DNA of 64,000 nt from VRUE01 sp963728835 (GCA_963728835.1 CAVSKZ010000003.1:270425-334424), one strand, 5' to 3'. Shown: positions 41,370 to 50,938, counted from the first letter of the stretch. The notes: generated by a model from the letters alone, not told the origin. Numbers and translations are program-made.

Positions 41370-42623
41370 CTAGGCTCGCGTGAAGCGGCGCCCCGCCGTG
41401 GGCGAGACGTCCTCGTCGAGCAGCACCCGGTCGGACTCGCCCTTTTCAGCCGCTTCGTGCTCCATCCGCGCAATCTTCTCAGGCGTCAGTTCGCCGGCGT
41501 TCTCCGCCTCGATCTTCGCCAGCCAGGCGGCCCCCTCGCGCGACTCCTCCTCGTCGAACTCGACCCCGCCCCGGTCCAGCGACTTGTCGATCTCCTCGAA
41601 GAGGGTGTCGACGAGCTTGGCCTGGGGGACCTTGCGAAGCGGCTTGCCATGCGCGTAGATCAGGCCCTCGTTCTTGGCACCGGCGATGCCGAAGTCGGCG
41701 TGGGAGGCCTCGCCGATCCCGTTCACCGCGCAGCCCAGCACGGCCACCTCGATCGGCTCGGCATAGCCTTCCAGCCGCTGCTCGATCTCCGCCACGACGG
41801 AGTCCATGTCGAACTGGAGGCGACCGCAGGTCGGGCAGGCGATCAGCACCGGGCCGCGCTCGCGCAATTGCAGCGCCTTGAGGATCTCCCAGGCGACCTT
41901 GACCTCCTCCTCGGCGTGGAAGGTCGAGAGGCTGATCCGGATCGTGTCGCCGATCCCGTCGGCGAGCAGCGTGCCGAGGCCGACCGAGGACTTCAGCGAC
42001 CCCGACCATTTGGTCCCGGCCTCGGTGATCCCCAGGTGCAGCGGATAGGGGATCCTCTCGGAGAGCAGGCGGTTGGCGGCGATCGTGTTCGGCACGTTCG
42101 TCGACTTGATCGAGACCTTGAAGTCTTCGAAGTCCAGCGACTCCATCAGCTCGACGAACTCGACCGCTGCCGCGACCAGCGCATCGACCGGGCTTTCGCG
42201 CTCGAGCGCGTGAAGGTGCTTGGGCAGGGAGCCCGAGTTGACCCCGATCCGCATCGGCACTCCGGCGGCGGTCGCCCGCTGCGCCACCTCGGCGACCTTC
42301 TCGCGGCCGCCGATGTTGCCCGGGTTGAGCCGGATGCAGTGAGCGCCCGCGTCGATCGCCTTCAGCGCCAGGGTGTGGTTGAAGTGGATGTCGGCGATCA
42401 CCGGGATCGGCGACTCGGTGACGATCGTCTTCAGCGCCTCGACGTCCTCATCGCGGGGCACCGCGACGCGGACTATGTCCGCACCGGCGTCGGCGACCTT
42501 GCGGATCTGCTCCATCGTCGCCGCCAGGTTGGCGGTCTCGGTCTTCGTCATCGTCTGCACGGCGACGGGAGCGCCGCCGCCGATCGGCACGCCGCCGACG
42601 AATATCTGCCTTTTCGAAGCCAT
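41370..42623 (-). CDS. ispG: 4-hydroxy-3-methylbut-2-enyl-diphosphate synthase IspG (GcpE)
   Basis: Reduces MEcPP to HMBPP in the non-mevalonate pathway using a 4Fe-4S cluster. 417 residues. The TIM-barrel half has VADAGADIVRVAVPRDED and IRLNPGNIGG. The cluster half has ACPTCGRLQFDMD and the third Cys in VAVLGCAVNGIGE. The C-terminus has an extra charged tail of about 60 residues (VEFDEEESREGAAWLAK onward), longer than in E. coli. It is 34 bases from the protease gene rseP and on the same path as dxr. Confidence 0.96.
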   Translation of the reverse strand: MASKRQIFVGGVPIGGGAPVAVQTMTKTETANLAATMEQIRKVADAGADIVRVAVPRDEDVEALKTIVTESPIPVIADIHFNHTLALKAIDAGAHCIRLNPGNIGGREKVAEVAQRATAAGVPMRIGVNSGSLPKHLHALERESPVDALVAAAVEFVELMESLDFEDFKVSIKSTNVPNTIAANRLLSERIPYPLHLGITEAGTKWSGSLKSSVGLGTLLADGIGDTIRISLSTFHAEEEVKVAWEILKALQLRERGPVLIACPTCGRLQFDMDSVVAEIEQRLEGYAEPIEVAVLGCAVNGIGEASHADFGIAGAKNEGLIYAHGKPLRKVPQAKLVDTLFEEIDKSLDRGGVEFDEEESREGAAWLAKIEAENAGELTPEKIARMEHEAAEKGESDRVLLDEDVSPTAGRRFTRA

Positions 42624-42657
42624 ATGCGAAGGGTATCCGGGTGCGCGTGCGCGCCGG

Positions 42658-43746
42658 CTAGCGCACGTTGAAGCCCTCGCCGGTGAGGCGGCCGATGTCG
42701 TTGGTGAGGCCGAGGGCGAAGAGCATGATCACGAGGACGAAGCCGAGCGCACCGGCCCGCTCCATGACGCGGAATGGCACCGGGCGGCCCCGCACCTTCT
42801 CGACCAGGCTCCAGAAGATGTGGCCGCCGTCGAGCGGCAGGAAGGGGAAGAGGTTGATCAGCCCCAGCGAGAGGCTGACCACGGCGAGCAGGGTGAGCGC
42901 CTCGCGGGCGCCGATCTCGATCACCTGGTTGGCGACGTCGCTGGTGCCGACCACGCCGGACACTTCCTTGCGCTGTTCGGGGTCGAGGAGGTTGGCGAAG
43001 ACGGTCACGGTCTTGCTCGTCACCAGCCAGATCGCGTCCCCCGCCCGCTCGGCGGCGCCGCCCACGCCCAGGTCCGCCGGCGCCGTGCCGTAGGAGAAGC
43101 CGATTCTGGTGCGCCCGGCCGCATTGTCGTACTCGGGCCGCACGGAGATCGTCTCGACCTGGCCGCCCCGCTCGACCCTCAGGACCACCGGGGCGGCGGC
43201 CTTGCAGCCCTCTACCGGCTTGCCCGCACACTCGTGCTTGCCGACCGCTTCGAAGAAGCGTTCGAGGCGCGCTTCGGTGCCCAGGTTCGGATAGCTGCGC
43301 CCGTCGACGGCGAGGATGCGGTCGCCCGGCTGGAGCACCTTCGCCGCCGGTGAGCCGGGTACGACTTCATCGACTCTCTGCGTCGGATCGCTCGCCCCCA
43401 GCGCGAGCACGAAGAGGATCACGAAGGCGAGCACGATGTTGACCGCCGGCCCGGCTCCGATCGTGACGATCCGCTTCCAGACCGGCTGTTCGTAGTAGCC
43501 GCGATGCTCCTCCCCGGGCGGCAGCTTGTCTTCGGGGTGCATGCCGCTGATCTTCACGTAGCCGCCCGCGGGGATCGCGGCGATGCCGTACTCGGTCTCG
43601 CCCCGCTTGACCGAGACGAGCTTCGGCCCGAAGAAGAGGAAGAACTTCTCGACCCGCATTCCCGTCGCCTTGGCGGCGAAGAAGTGCCCGGCCTCGTGCA
43701 GGATGATCAGCAGCGAGAAGCCGAGGAAGATCAGGACCCAGTTCAT
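42658..43746 (-). CDS. rseP: Site-2 zinc metalloprotease RseP
   Basis: Intramembrane M50 protease cutting anti-sigma factors and signal-peptide remnants. 362 residues. The zinc motif HEAGH is at 17-21 in helix 1, a PDZ domain spans about 125-210 (SPAAKVLQPGDRILAVDG), and the third ligand lies in FPFLPLDGGHIFW. The start overlaps the dxr stop (ATGA), the conserved uppS-cdsA-dxr-rseP arrangement. Confidence 0.95.
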   Translation of the reverse strand: MNWVLIFLGFSLLIILHEAGHFFAAKATGMRVEKFFLFFGPKLVSVKRGETEYGIAAIPAGGYVKISGMHPEDKLPPGEEHRGYYEQPVWKRIVTIGAGPAVNIVLAFVILFVLALGASDPTQRVDEVVPGSPAAKVLQPGDRILAVDGRSYPNLGTEARLERFFEAVGKHECAGKPVEGCKAAAPVVLRVERGGQVETISVRPEYDNAAGRTRIGFSYGTAPADLGVGGAAERAGDAIWLVTSKTVTVFANLLDPEQRKEVSGVVGTSDVANQVIEIGAREALTLLAVVSLSLGLINLFPFLPLDGGHIFWSLVEKVRGRPVPFRVMERAGALGFVLVIMLFALGLTNDIGRLTGEGFNVR

Positions 43747-44889
43747 ACCCTGGCCAACCCTCCCACCTCTTCTTCGGTGCGGCGGCGGGCCTCGGCGTCG
43801 ACCGCGAAGAGGTCTTCGAAGTGGGTCGGCTGCAGCGCCGGCATCGTTTCCAGGACCCGTTCGATCGCGGCGGGGATCGCGGGGAAGCCGATCTTCCCGT
43901 CGAGAAAGGCGGCGACGGCGACCTCGTCGGCCGCGTTGAGGACGCAGGGCGCGGTCCCCCCCGCCCTTCCGGCCTCCAGGGCGATGCGCAGGCAGGCGAA
44001 GGTCTCCAGGTCGGGCGACTCGAAGGTCAGCCGGCCGACCGCGGCGAGGTCGAGGCGCGGCACGTCGACGTCGGCGCGCTGCGGGTGGTGCAGCGCGTAG
44101 GAGATCGGCACCCGCATGTCGGGATAGCCGAGATGGGCCAGGGTGGCGCCGTCGTTGAGGTCAATCAGCGAGTGGACGATCGACTGCGGGTGGACGACGA
44201 TTTCGATCCGCTCGAAGGGAACGCCGAAGAGATGGTGGGCCTCGATCGCCTCGAAGCCCTTGTTCATCAGCGTTGCCGAGTCGATCGTGATCCGCCCGCC
44301 CATGCTCCAGGTCGGGTGGGCAAGCGCCTCCTCGATGCTCACGCTGGAGAGGTCGGTGCGGCCGCGGAAGGGCCCGCCCGACGCGGTCAGGACCAGCCGG
44401 TCGACCGTCCCCGGGGGCTCGGCCCCGATCAGCTGGAAGAGGGCGGAATGCTCGGAGTCGACGGGGAGCAGCCGTGCCCCGGTCGCCTCGGCCAGCGCCA
44501 TCGTCAGCTCGCCGCCGATCACCAGGCTCTCCTTGTTGGCGAGCGCGACGTCGATCCCCTCGCCGAGCGCGACGATCGTCGGCCCCAGGCCGGCGGCGCC
44601 GACGATCCCGTTGAGGACCAGGTCGGCGCCGGAGTCGAGCGATCAGCTCGCGGATCCCGTCTTCGCCGAGCAGGACCCGGCCGTCCCAGGCCCCACGCGC
44701 GGCTTCGGCGGCCTCGGCATCGGCGAAGGCCACGGCGCCGACGCCGTGCTCGCCCGCCTGGGCAAGCACCCGCTCCCAGCTCGACCCGGCGGCCAGTCCC
44801 ACGACCTCGAGCTCCTCCGAGGCCGCGACGATCTCCAGCGCCTGCGTCCCGATCGACCCGGTGCTGCCCAGAATCACCAGCTTCTTCAT
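43743..44889 (-). CDS. dxr: 1-deoxy-D-xylulose-5-phosphate reductoisomerase (one frameshift)
   Basis: First committed step of the MEP isoprenoid pathway. From ATG 44889 the NADPH motif is VILGSTGSIGTQALEI. The frame breaks near 44638, where one extra base after GIRELIA ruins the reading. The continuing frame reads GADLVLNGIVGAAGL (after a shift) and then NKESLVIGGELTM, DSEHSALFQLIG and SYALHHPQRADVD, about 382 residues in all. The gene is normally essential in bacteria that use only this pathway, so the break is more likely an error than a real lesion. Confidence 0.88.
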
Positions 44890-44969
44890 CTCCCAGAGCA
44901 TAGGCAGGAGCCGCCGACGGGACGAAATCCGGACGTATGGCGCGGATTTCGTCCCGTCGGCGGGCGAAG

Positions 44970-45859
44970 TCAGTAGACGAACTGGATCGAGAGGTAGTAG
45001 CCGACGACTACGGTGAAGAAGACGGCGTCCAGGCGGTCGAGGATGCCGCCGTGGGGGCCGAAGAGGGTGCCGGTGTCCTTCTTGCCCAGGTCGCGCTTCA
45101 GCATCGACTCGAAGAGGTCGCCGACCGGGGCGATCGCCGCCACCGCGGCACCCATGATCAGGGCGTCCACGCCGGAGAGCCAGTCCTGGTAGAGGCCGGC
45201 GAACCAGAAGGCCATCGTGCCGATCACGAAGCCGCCGAGGAGGCCCTCCAGCGTCTTGTTCGGCGAGAGCGTCGGCGCGATCTTGTGGGAGCCGAACATG
45301 CGGCCGGTCGCGTAGGCGCCGGTGTCGGCGGCGAAGGTGCCGACGAGGACGTCGACGAGCAGCGCGGCGCCGTGGTCGGGAAGGTCGCGCAGGAGCACCG
45401 CGTGCACGAGCGGGATCCCGATCCAGACGATCCCGAGCAGGGTGACCCCCATCGACATCGTGATCCCGTCGCGATGGTGGCGGTCGGCCCCGAAGGCGAA
45501 GAGCACCGGGAACGAAGCGGCGAGGACCAGCAGGACGTTGAAGGCGGTGCCGAAGTGGGCGGCGAGGATCAGCGCCGGGACGGCGACGTAGGCGGCCCGC
45601 TGGACCGGGCGCATCTCCCCGGTCAGCGAGATGAACTCGCGCAGGCAGAGCATGCCGATCCCGATCATCGCCACCGTGAAGACCAGCTCCCCCGCGACGA
45701 CGATCGCGATCGCGAAGATGGCCCAGGGAATCGCGAAGAGGATGCGCTTGACCGTCTCACCGCTCCGCGCTCCCCCCGCCGACGGGGCTTCCGCGGCGGC
45801 CGCGGGGCCGGCTTGGGAGCCGGCTCCTCGAAGAGGTCGTCGTCGAAGAGGTCCTGCAT
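44970..45859 (-). CDS. cdsA: Phosphatidate cytidylyltransferase (one probable frameshift)
   Basis: Makes CDP-diacylglycerol from phosphatidate and CTP. The C-terminal signature is GDLFESMLKRDLGKKDTG with LDRLDAVFF, preceded by SPNKTLEGLLGG; about eight membrane helices. The ATG at 45859 overlaps the uppS stop and encodes an acidic/proline N-terminus (MQDLFDDDLFEEPAPKP). It joins the membrane part only if one G is added to the six-G run near 45770. Otherwise translation may start at the internal GTG just before KRILFAIPWAI. Confidence 0.88.
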
Positions 45860-46530
45860 CAGACCCTCGCCCCGAAGCGGCGCCGGCGCTCCTCGAACTC
45901 CCGCAGACACTCCTCCAGCGCCTCGCGGCCGAAGTCCGGCCAGAGCTCGTCGCGGAAGACAAGCTCCGAGTAGGCGCACTGCCAGAGCAGGTAGTTGGAG
46001 ATGCGCCGCTCGCCGCTGGTGCGGATCAGGAGGTCGGGATCGTGCATCTCGGGCGCGTAGAGCCGCCGGCGAAACTCCTCCTCAGAGCCACCCTCGAAGC
46101 CACGCGCAGCGTCGACTATCTCCGCCCGTCCGCCGTAGTTGAAGGCGACGAAGAGGGTGATCCGGTCGTTCGCGGCGGTCTTCTCCTCCGCCCAGTCCAT
46201 GCGCTCGACCAGCTCCGGCGGGACGCCCTCGCGCCGTCCGGCGAAGCGCATCCGCACGCCCTCCGCGTCCAGCTCGGGGGTCTCCGCGTCGATCCTCTCG
46301 CCGAACATCGCCATCAGCGCCGAGACCTCCTCGGCCGGGCGCGACCAGTTCTCGGTCGAGAAGGAGAAGACGGTGAGCTCCTCGATCCCCATCTCGACGG
46401 CGTCGCGAAGGCGGGCCTTCACGGTGTCGGCGCCGGCCCGGTGCCCCTCCACCGTCGGCACGCCCCGCCGCTCTGCCCAGCGCCCGTTGCCGTCGGTGAT
46501 GATCGCCACGTACCGCGCGGAGGCACTCAC
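45859..46530 (-). CDS. uppS: Undecaprenyl diphosphate synthase
   Basis: cis-Prenyltransferase making the C55 lipid carrier for cell-wall synthesis. 223 residues. Catalytic Asp in VAIITDGNGRWAERRG, then VEGHRAGAD, FSTENWSRP, FNYGGRAEI and RTSGERRISNYLLWQ, all as in the family. It starts inside the end of frr and its stop overlaps the cdsA start by one base. Confidence 0.97.
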   Translation of the reverse strand: MSASARYVAIITDGNGRWAERRGVPTVEGHRAGADTVKARLRDAVEMGIEELTVFSFSTENWSRPAEEVSALMAMFGERIDAETPELDAEGVRMRFAGRREGVPPELVERMDWAEEKTAANDRITLFVAFNYGGRAEIVDAARGFEGGSEEEFRRRLYAPEMHDPDLLIRTSGERRISNYLLWQCAYSELVFRDELWPDFGREALEECLREFEERRRRFGARV

Positions 46531-47111
46531 ACCTCCAGGATCTCCTCTTCCTTCCCCTTCAGGAGGGCGTCGATCTCGGCGATCGCCTCGTCGGTCTGCT
46601 TCTGCAGGGCGGCCTCGGCACGGCGCTCGTCGTCCTCGCCGGCTTCCCCCTCCTTCTTCAGCTCGCGCAGGTCGTGCATCGTGTCGCGGCGGATGTTGCG
46701 GATCGCGACCCGGCCCTCCTCGGCGACGCCGTGCACCACCTTGACCATGTCGCGGCGGCGCTCCTCGGTCAGCTCGGGGACCTGCAGCCGGATCACGTTG
46801 CCGTCGTTGCTGGGCGTCAGGCCGATGTCGGACTCCTGGATCGATTTCTCGATCGCCCCGATCGAGGACTTGTCGAAGGGGGTGACGGTGAGCAGCCGGG
46901 CGTCGGAGGTCGCCACGTTGGCGAGCTGCTTGAGCGGCGTCTGGGCGCCGTAGTAGTCGACGACGATGCGGTCCAGCAGGTGCGGAGAGGCGCGACCGGT
47001 CCGCACCGTGGCCAGTTCGCCACGGCTCGACTCGACCGACTTGCCCATGCGGCCTTTCGCGTCTTCGAGCAGTTCGTCGATCAGCTCCACTGGGCCCCCG
47101 TTTCTCGTCAC
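46527..47111 (-). CDS. frr: Ribosome recycling factor
   Basis: Splits post-termination ribosomes together with EF-G. 194 residues. RTGRASPHLLDRIVVDYYG, PFDKSSIGAIEKSIQ, LTEERRRDMVKVV and RNIRRD are all conserved. The start GTG 47111 overlaps the pyrH stop (GTGA). A few extra N-terminal residues precede the usual start. Confidence 0.97.
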   Translation of the reverse strand: MTRNGGPVELIDELLEDAKGRMGKSVESSRGELATVRTGRASPHLLDRIVVDYYGAQTPLKQLANVATSDARLLTVTPFDKSSIGAIEKSIQESDIGLTPSNDGNVIRLQVPELTEERRRDMVKVVHGVAEEGRVAIRNIRRDTMHDLRELKKEGEAGEDDERRAEAALQKQTDEAIAEIDALLKGKEEEILEV

Positions 47112-47842
47112 CCGGAGGGCGCGCCGGCGACCAGCGTGCCCACCCTCTCGCCGCTGACGATCCTATCTATGTTGCTCGCGTCCCCCATGTTGAAGACGTA
47201 GATCGGCAGGTCGTTGTCCATGCAGAGCGAGAGCGCCGTCGAGTCCATCACCTTGAGCCCGCGCTCGATCGCCTCGCGATGGCCGATCTCGGCGATGAAC
47301 TCGGCGTCGGGGTTGGTCGCCGGGTCGGAGTCGTAGACGCCCTCCACCCCGTTCTTCGCCATCAGGATCGCTTCGGCGTGGATCTCCAGCGCCCGCAACG
47401 CGGCCGCCGTGTCCGTGGTGAAGAACGGGTTGCCCGTGCCGGCGGCGAAGATCACCACGCGGTCCTTCTCCAGGTGGCGCATCGCGCGGCGGCGGATGTA
47501 GGGCTCGGCCACCTCCTTGACGTCGATCGCCGAGAGGACCCGGGTGTGCTCGCCGGTCTTCTCCAGCGCGTCCTGGAGGGTGAGGGCGTTGAGCACCGTC
47601 GCCAGCATCCCCATGTAGTCGCCGGTCGCCCGGTCCATCCCTTCGGCCGCGGCGGAGAGGCCGCGATAGATGTTGCCCGCCCCGACCACGACCGCCACCT
47701 CGACCCCGCGCCCGCGGATCGCGGAGACCTGCTCGGCGATCCTCTTCACCTCGGCCGCGTCGGTGCCGTAGGAGAGATCGCCCATCAGCGCCTCGCCCGA
47801 GAGCTTCAGGAGGATGCGTTTGAACTGGGGGTCGCTGGCCAA
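47108..47842 (-). CDS. pyrH: UMP kinase
   Basis: Phosphorylates UMP to UDP; hexameric amino-acid-kinase fold. 244 residues from TTG 47842. The N-terminal RILLKLSGEALMG, VVVGAGNIYRG, ATGDYMGMLATVLNAL and FAAGTGNPFFTTDTAAALRA match the family. The start is chosen because the conserved FKRILLKLSGE begins a few residues later; the upstream part of the same frame is antisense-like Arg/Ser-rich sequence of tsf. Confidence 0.96.
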   Translation of the reverse strand: MASDPQFKRILLKLSGEALMGDLSYGTDAAEVKRIAEQVSAIRGRGVEVAVVVGAGNIYRGLSAAAEGMDRATGDYMGMLATVLNALTLQDALEKTGEHTRVLSAIDVKEVAEPYIRRRAMRHLEKDRVVIFAAGTGNPFFTTDTAAALRALEIHAEAILMAKNGVEGVYDSDPATNPDAEFIAEIGHREAIERGLKVMDSTALSLCMDNDLPIYVFNMGDASNIDRIVSGERVGTLVAGAPSG

Positions 47843-47855
47843 ACCAGGCCTGAGC

Positions 47856-48458
47856 CTATTCGCCGACGCGGAAGTAGGCGAAGCGGGCGATGCGGATGTT
47901 CTCGCCGGTCTTGGCGGCCAGCTCCTGGCGCAGCTCCTCGATCGACTTCGAGTCGTGCTTCTCCGCGTTGACGTGGGCCTGGTCGAGGAGGGCGACTTCC
48001 TTGCCCCACTTGGCGAGCTGCCCCTCGACGATCTTCTCGACGACGTTGTCGGGCTTGCCGTCCTCGCGCGCCTTCTCCTCGAAGACGCGCTTCTCGGCCT
48101 CACGCTCGGACTCGGGGATCTCGTCCATGGTGACGTAGCGCGGCGCCATCGCCGCGACGTGGAGGGCGACCTCGTAGGCGAAGGCCTTGAAGTCCTCGTT
48201 GCGGGCGACGAAGTCGGTCTCGCACTGGACTTCGACCATCGCCCCGACCTTGTCGTTGGCGTGGATGTAGGAGGCGACGACCCCCTCGTTCGTACCGCGC
48301 CCTTCGCGCTTGGCGGCCGAGGCCTGGCCCTTGACCCGTAGGATCTCGATCGCACGGTCCACGTCCCCCTCGGACTCGGTCAGCGCGGCCTTGCAGTCCA
48401 TCATCGCCGCCCCGGTCCGGTCCCGGAGCGCCTTCACGTCGGCAGCCGTAACGCTCAT
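47856..48458 (-). CDS. tsf: Translation elongation factor Ts
   Basis: Nucleotide exchange factor for EF-Tu. 200 residues, the short actinobacterial form with one dimerisation domain. VKALRDRTGAAMMDCKAALT at the N-terminus and HANDKVGAMVEVQCETDFVA in the core are diagnostic. It overlaps rpsB by 4 bases and is followed by pyrH. Confidence 0.97.
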   Translation of the reverse strand: MSVTAADVKALRDRTGAAMMDCKAALTESEGDVDRAIEILRVKGQASAAKREGRGTNEGVVASYIHANDKVGAMVEVQCETDFVARNEDFKAFAYEVALHVAAMAPRYVTMDEIPESEREAEKRVFEEKAREDGKPDNVVEKIVEGQLAKWGKEVALLDQAHVNAEKHDSKSIEELRQELAAKTGENIRIARFAYFRVGE

Positions 48459-49681
48459 TTCCCCTCCTCAACTTTCTCCTCAGAAGCCTTCTCCTCAGCG
48501 GCGGGCTCCGGAGCTTTCTCCTCCTCAGCCTTCTTCGCCTCGGGAGCTTTCTCGGCAGCGACAGGCTCCTCAGCCTTCGCCTCGGCAGCCTCCTCGTCAG
48601 CGGGCTTCGTCTCGGGAGCCTTCTCGGGCTCCGCAGCCTTCTCCGCCTCGGGGGCTTTCTCCGCCGCTTCAGGCTTAGCCGCTTTCTCTGCGGGTGGCGC
48701 GGACTCGGAGGGGCCGAGAACGGAGGCGGAGCCCCCGCCCGCAGGCCCCTCCGAGGCTGCGACGGGCCCCGCAGCCGAAACCGCCGGGGCTGCAGCCGCT
48801 GGGGCCTGAGCCGGCGCTTTAGCAGCAGCCTGCGCCGCCTCTGCTTTCTTCGCCGCCTCCGCCTCAGCCTCGGCTTTCTGAGCAGCCTCCTCCGCAGCGA
48901 TCCGCGCTTTCTCCTCTTCCTCGCGCTTCTTGCGCTCTTCCTCTTCCTTCTTCCGCCGCTCCATTTCCTCGGCGATGCGGCGCTCCTCTTTGACCCTCCA
49001 GGAGCTGGCGCCCTCGTCGACCGCGCCGCCGATCGTGCCGATCACCAGCTCGCAGGAGCGGATCGCGTCGTCGTTGCCGGGAATCACGTAGTCGATCGGG
49101 GTCGGATCGCAGTTGGTGTCGACCAGGGCGATGATCGGGATCCGCAGGCGGGCTGCCTCTCGCACCGCGATCTCCTCGGTTTTGAGGTCGGTGACGAAGA
49201 CCGCGTCGGGCAGGCGCTGCATGTCGCGGACCCCGCCGAGGTTGAACTCGAGCTTGGCGAGTTCCGCCTGCATGCCCATCCGCTCCTTGGTCGGCAGCAG
49301 CTCGAGCTTCCCCTCCTCGCGCCACGAGATGAGCTCGTGGAGACGGGCTATGCGCGCGGACATCGTGTTGAAGTTGGTCAAGAGGCCGCCCAGCCATCGC
49401 TGGTTGACGAAGGGCATCTTGCAGCGGTTGGCCCAGTCTTCGACCGGCCCGCGGGCCTGCTTCTTGGTGCCGACGAAGAGCACGGTGCCACCGCCCGTGG
49501 CCAGCTCGCCGGCGAAGCGGCGCGCGTTCTCCAGCAGCGCCTCGGTCTGGACGAGGTCGATGATGTGGATCCCGTCCAGCTCGCCGAAGATGTAGCGGCG
49601 CATGTTCGGGTTCCAGCGACGGGTCTGGTGGCCGAAGTGGACTCCGGCCTCCAGCAGCTCTTTGAGGCCTGCCTCTGGCAT
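48455..49681 (-). CDS. rpsB: Ribosomal protein S2 with long low-complexity C-terminal extension
   Basis: Small-subunit protein S2. Residues 1-228 are canonical: LLEAGVHFGHQTRRWNPNM, FVNQRWLGGLLTNF and AIRSCELVIGTIGGAVDEG. Residues 231-408 form an extension. It begins with a charged coiled-coil-like stretch of Glu/Lys/Arg and continues with Ala/Pro/Glu/Lys repeats such as EKAPEAEKAAEPEKAPE. The whole is about 150 residues longer than a typical S2. The extension is in frame and ends just within the tsf start, so it is not a frameshift product. Confidence 0.95.
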   Translation of the reverse strand: MPEAGLKELLEAGVHFGHQTRRWNPNMRRYIFGELDGIHIIDLVQTEALLENARRFAGELATGGGTVLFVGTKKQARGPVEDWANRCKMPFVNQRWLGGLLTNFNTMSARIARLHELISWREEGKLELLPTKERMGMQAELAKLEFNLGGVRDMQRLPDAVFVTDLKTEEIAVREAARLRIPIIALVDTNCDPTPIDYVIPGNDDAIRSCELVIGTIGGAVDEGASSWRVKEERRIAEEMERRKKEEEERKKREEEEKARIAAEEAAQKAEAEAEAAKKAEAAQAAAKAPAQAPAAAAPAVSAAGPVAASEGPAGGGSASVLGPSESAPPAEKAAKPEAAEKAPEAEKAAEPEKAPETKPADEEAAEAKAEEPVAAEKAPEAKKAEEEKAPEPAAEEKASEEKVEEGK

Positions 49682-49811
49682 GGGTGAAGCTCCTTGGTTG
49701 TGAGATGCGTTCCCCGTCGCCCTCGCCGGGACCCGGCGCGATGCCGGTCAGGATCCGGTTCGGCACCGACGGGGGTCGGTTTCCGAGCCGGTGGATTGTA
49801 GAGGGGCGAAG
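49682..49811 (-). promoter_or_regulatory. rpsB upstream/leader region with hairpin
   Basis: The 130 bases between the rluD-like gene and rpsB hold, on the minus strand, a -10-like TACAAT (49800-49795) and a short hairpin ACCGAC-CCCC-GTCGGT (49780-49765). The remaining leader of about 80 bases is GC-rich. No clear -35 is visible. A leader-controlled ribosomal-protein operon is plausible but not shown. Confidence 0.4.
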
Positions 49812-50489
49812 CTAGGCGGCGCGGGCCGCCTGCAGGGCGGCCTCGAGGTCCGCCGGCAGATCGGAGGCGAAGCTCAGCCGCTGGCCGCTGGAGGGATGGT
49901 CGAAGGCGAGCCGGCGAGCGTGGAGGAACTGGCGCTCGAGCCCGTACTTGCGCTCGCCGCCATAGGTCGTGTCACCCGCCAGCGGATGGCCGATCGCCGC
50001 GAAGTGGGCGCGGATCTGGTGCGTGCGGCCGGTCTCCAGCCTGGCCTCGAGGTAGGTCTCGGCGGCGAGCAGCTCGAGCACCTCGAAGTGCGTGCGAGCC
50101 TGGCGCGAGGCGGCGCCGGAGACGGCCATGCGATGGCGCTGGCGCGAGGCGCGCCCGATCGGGGCGTCGATCGTGCCGGTGCGAGAGGCGAGGCGGCCAC
50201 GCGCCAGGGCGAGGTAGACGCGTTCGACCTCGCGGCGCTGCACCGCCGCCTGCAGCGCCGCGTGGGCCTCGTCTGTGCGGGCGACGACGAGCAGGCCGCT
50301 GGTGCCCTTGTCCAGGCGGTGCACGATCCCCGGCCGCTCGGGGTCGGCTCCGCCTCCGAGCAGGTCGCCGAGCTCGTCGACCAGGGTCGGGCCGCGGTGC
50401 GAAGGGGCCGGGTGGACGACCAGGCCCGCGGGCTTGTCGACCACCGCCAGTGCCTCGTCGGCATGGACGATCCTCAGCTTTCCGCTCAT
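49812..50489 (-). CDS. RluD-type pseudouridine synthase lacking the S4 domain
   Basis: Isomerises uridine in 23S rRNA by family analogy. 225 residues from ATG 50489. Catalytic Asp60 lies in VHRLDKGTSGLLVVA, with VVDKPAGLVVHP before it and LETGRTHQIRAHF after it. The usual N-terminal S4 RNA-binding domain of about 70 residues is absent. Upstream sequence in the same frame is an Arg-rich shadow of lspA. It overlaps the lspA stop by 4 bases. Confidence 0.9.
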   Translation of the reverse strand: MSGKLRIVHADEALAVVDKPAGLVVHPAPSHRGPTLVDELGDLLGGGADPERPGIVHRLDKGTSGLLVVARTDEAHAALQAAVQRREVERVYLALARGRLASRTGTIDAPIGRASRQRHRMAVSGAASRQARTHFEVLELLAAETYLEARLETGRTHQIRAHFAAIGHPLAGDTTYGGERKYGLERQFLHARRLAFDHPSSGQRLSFASDLPADLEAALQAARAA

Positions 50490-50938
50490 GGCTCCCGCAG
50501 GTAGGAGAGGACGAAGAGGAGAACGCCTGCGGTCACGGCGACGTCGGCGAAGTTGAAGGCCGGCCAGGCGCCGATCTGGACGTAGTCGGTCACGGCGTCG
50601 GCGCGGACCCGGTCGACGAGGTTGCCGAGGGCGCCGCCGGCGAGCAGCCCGACGGCGATCCACATCCCCCGCCGGGTCGGGTCCCGCGAGAAGACGACGC
50701 CGATCGCGATCAGCGCCAGGACGGGGAGCGTCACCAGAAGCGCGCCGCCGCCGCTGGCCAGGCCGAAGGCGATCCCGGTGTTGTGCGAGAGCGTCAGTTC
50801 CAGCGGGCCGAGGAGGTCGACGTCCTCGCCGGGCACGAGCCTGGCCTCGACCACGGCCTTCGCGACCTGGTCGAGAACCAGGACCAGCCCGGCAAGCGCG
50901 CCGGCGAGGCCCCAGGCGCGGGCGCGGGGGCCGGTCAC
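50486..50938 (-). CDS. lspA: Lipoprotein signal peptidase (signal peptidase II)
   Basis: Removes signal peptides of lipidated prolipoproteins in the membrane. 150 residues with four helices. The catalytic Asp pair is in ALGNLVDRVRADAVTDY and FNFADVAVT, and the LSHNTGIAFGL segment is diagnostic. The start is GTG 50938, overlapping the yggT stop. It is followed by the rluD-like gene, a widespread pair. Confidence 0.95.
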   Translation of the reverse strand: MTGPRARAWGLAGALAGLVLVLDQVAKAVVEARLVPGEDVDLLGPLELTLSHNTGIAFGLASGGGALLVTLPVLALIAIGVVFSRDPTRRGMWIAVGLLAGGALGNLVDRVRADAVTDYVQIGAWPAFNFADVAVTAGVLLFVLSYLREP

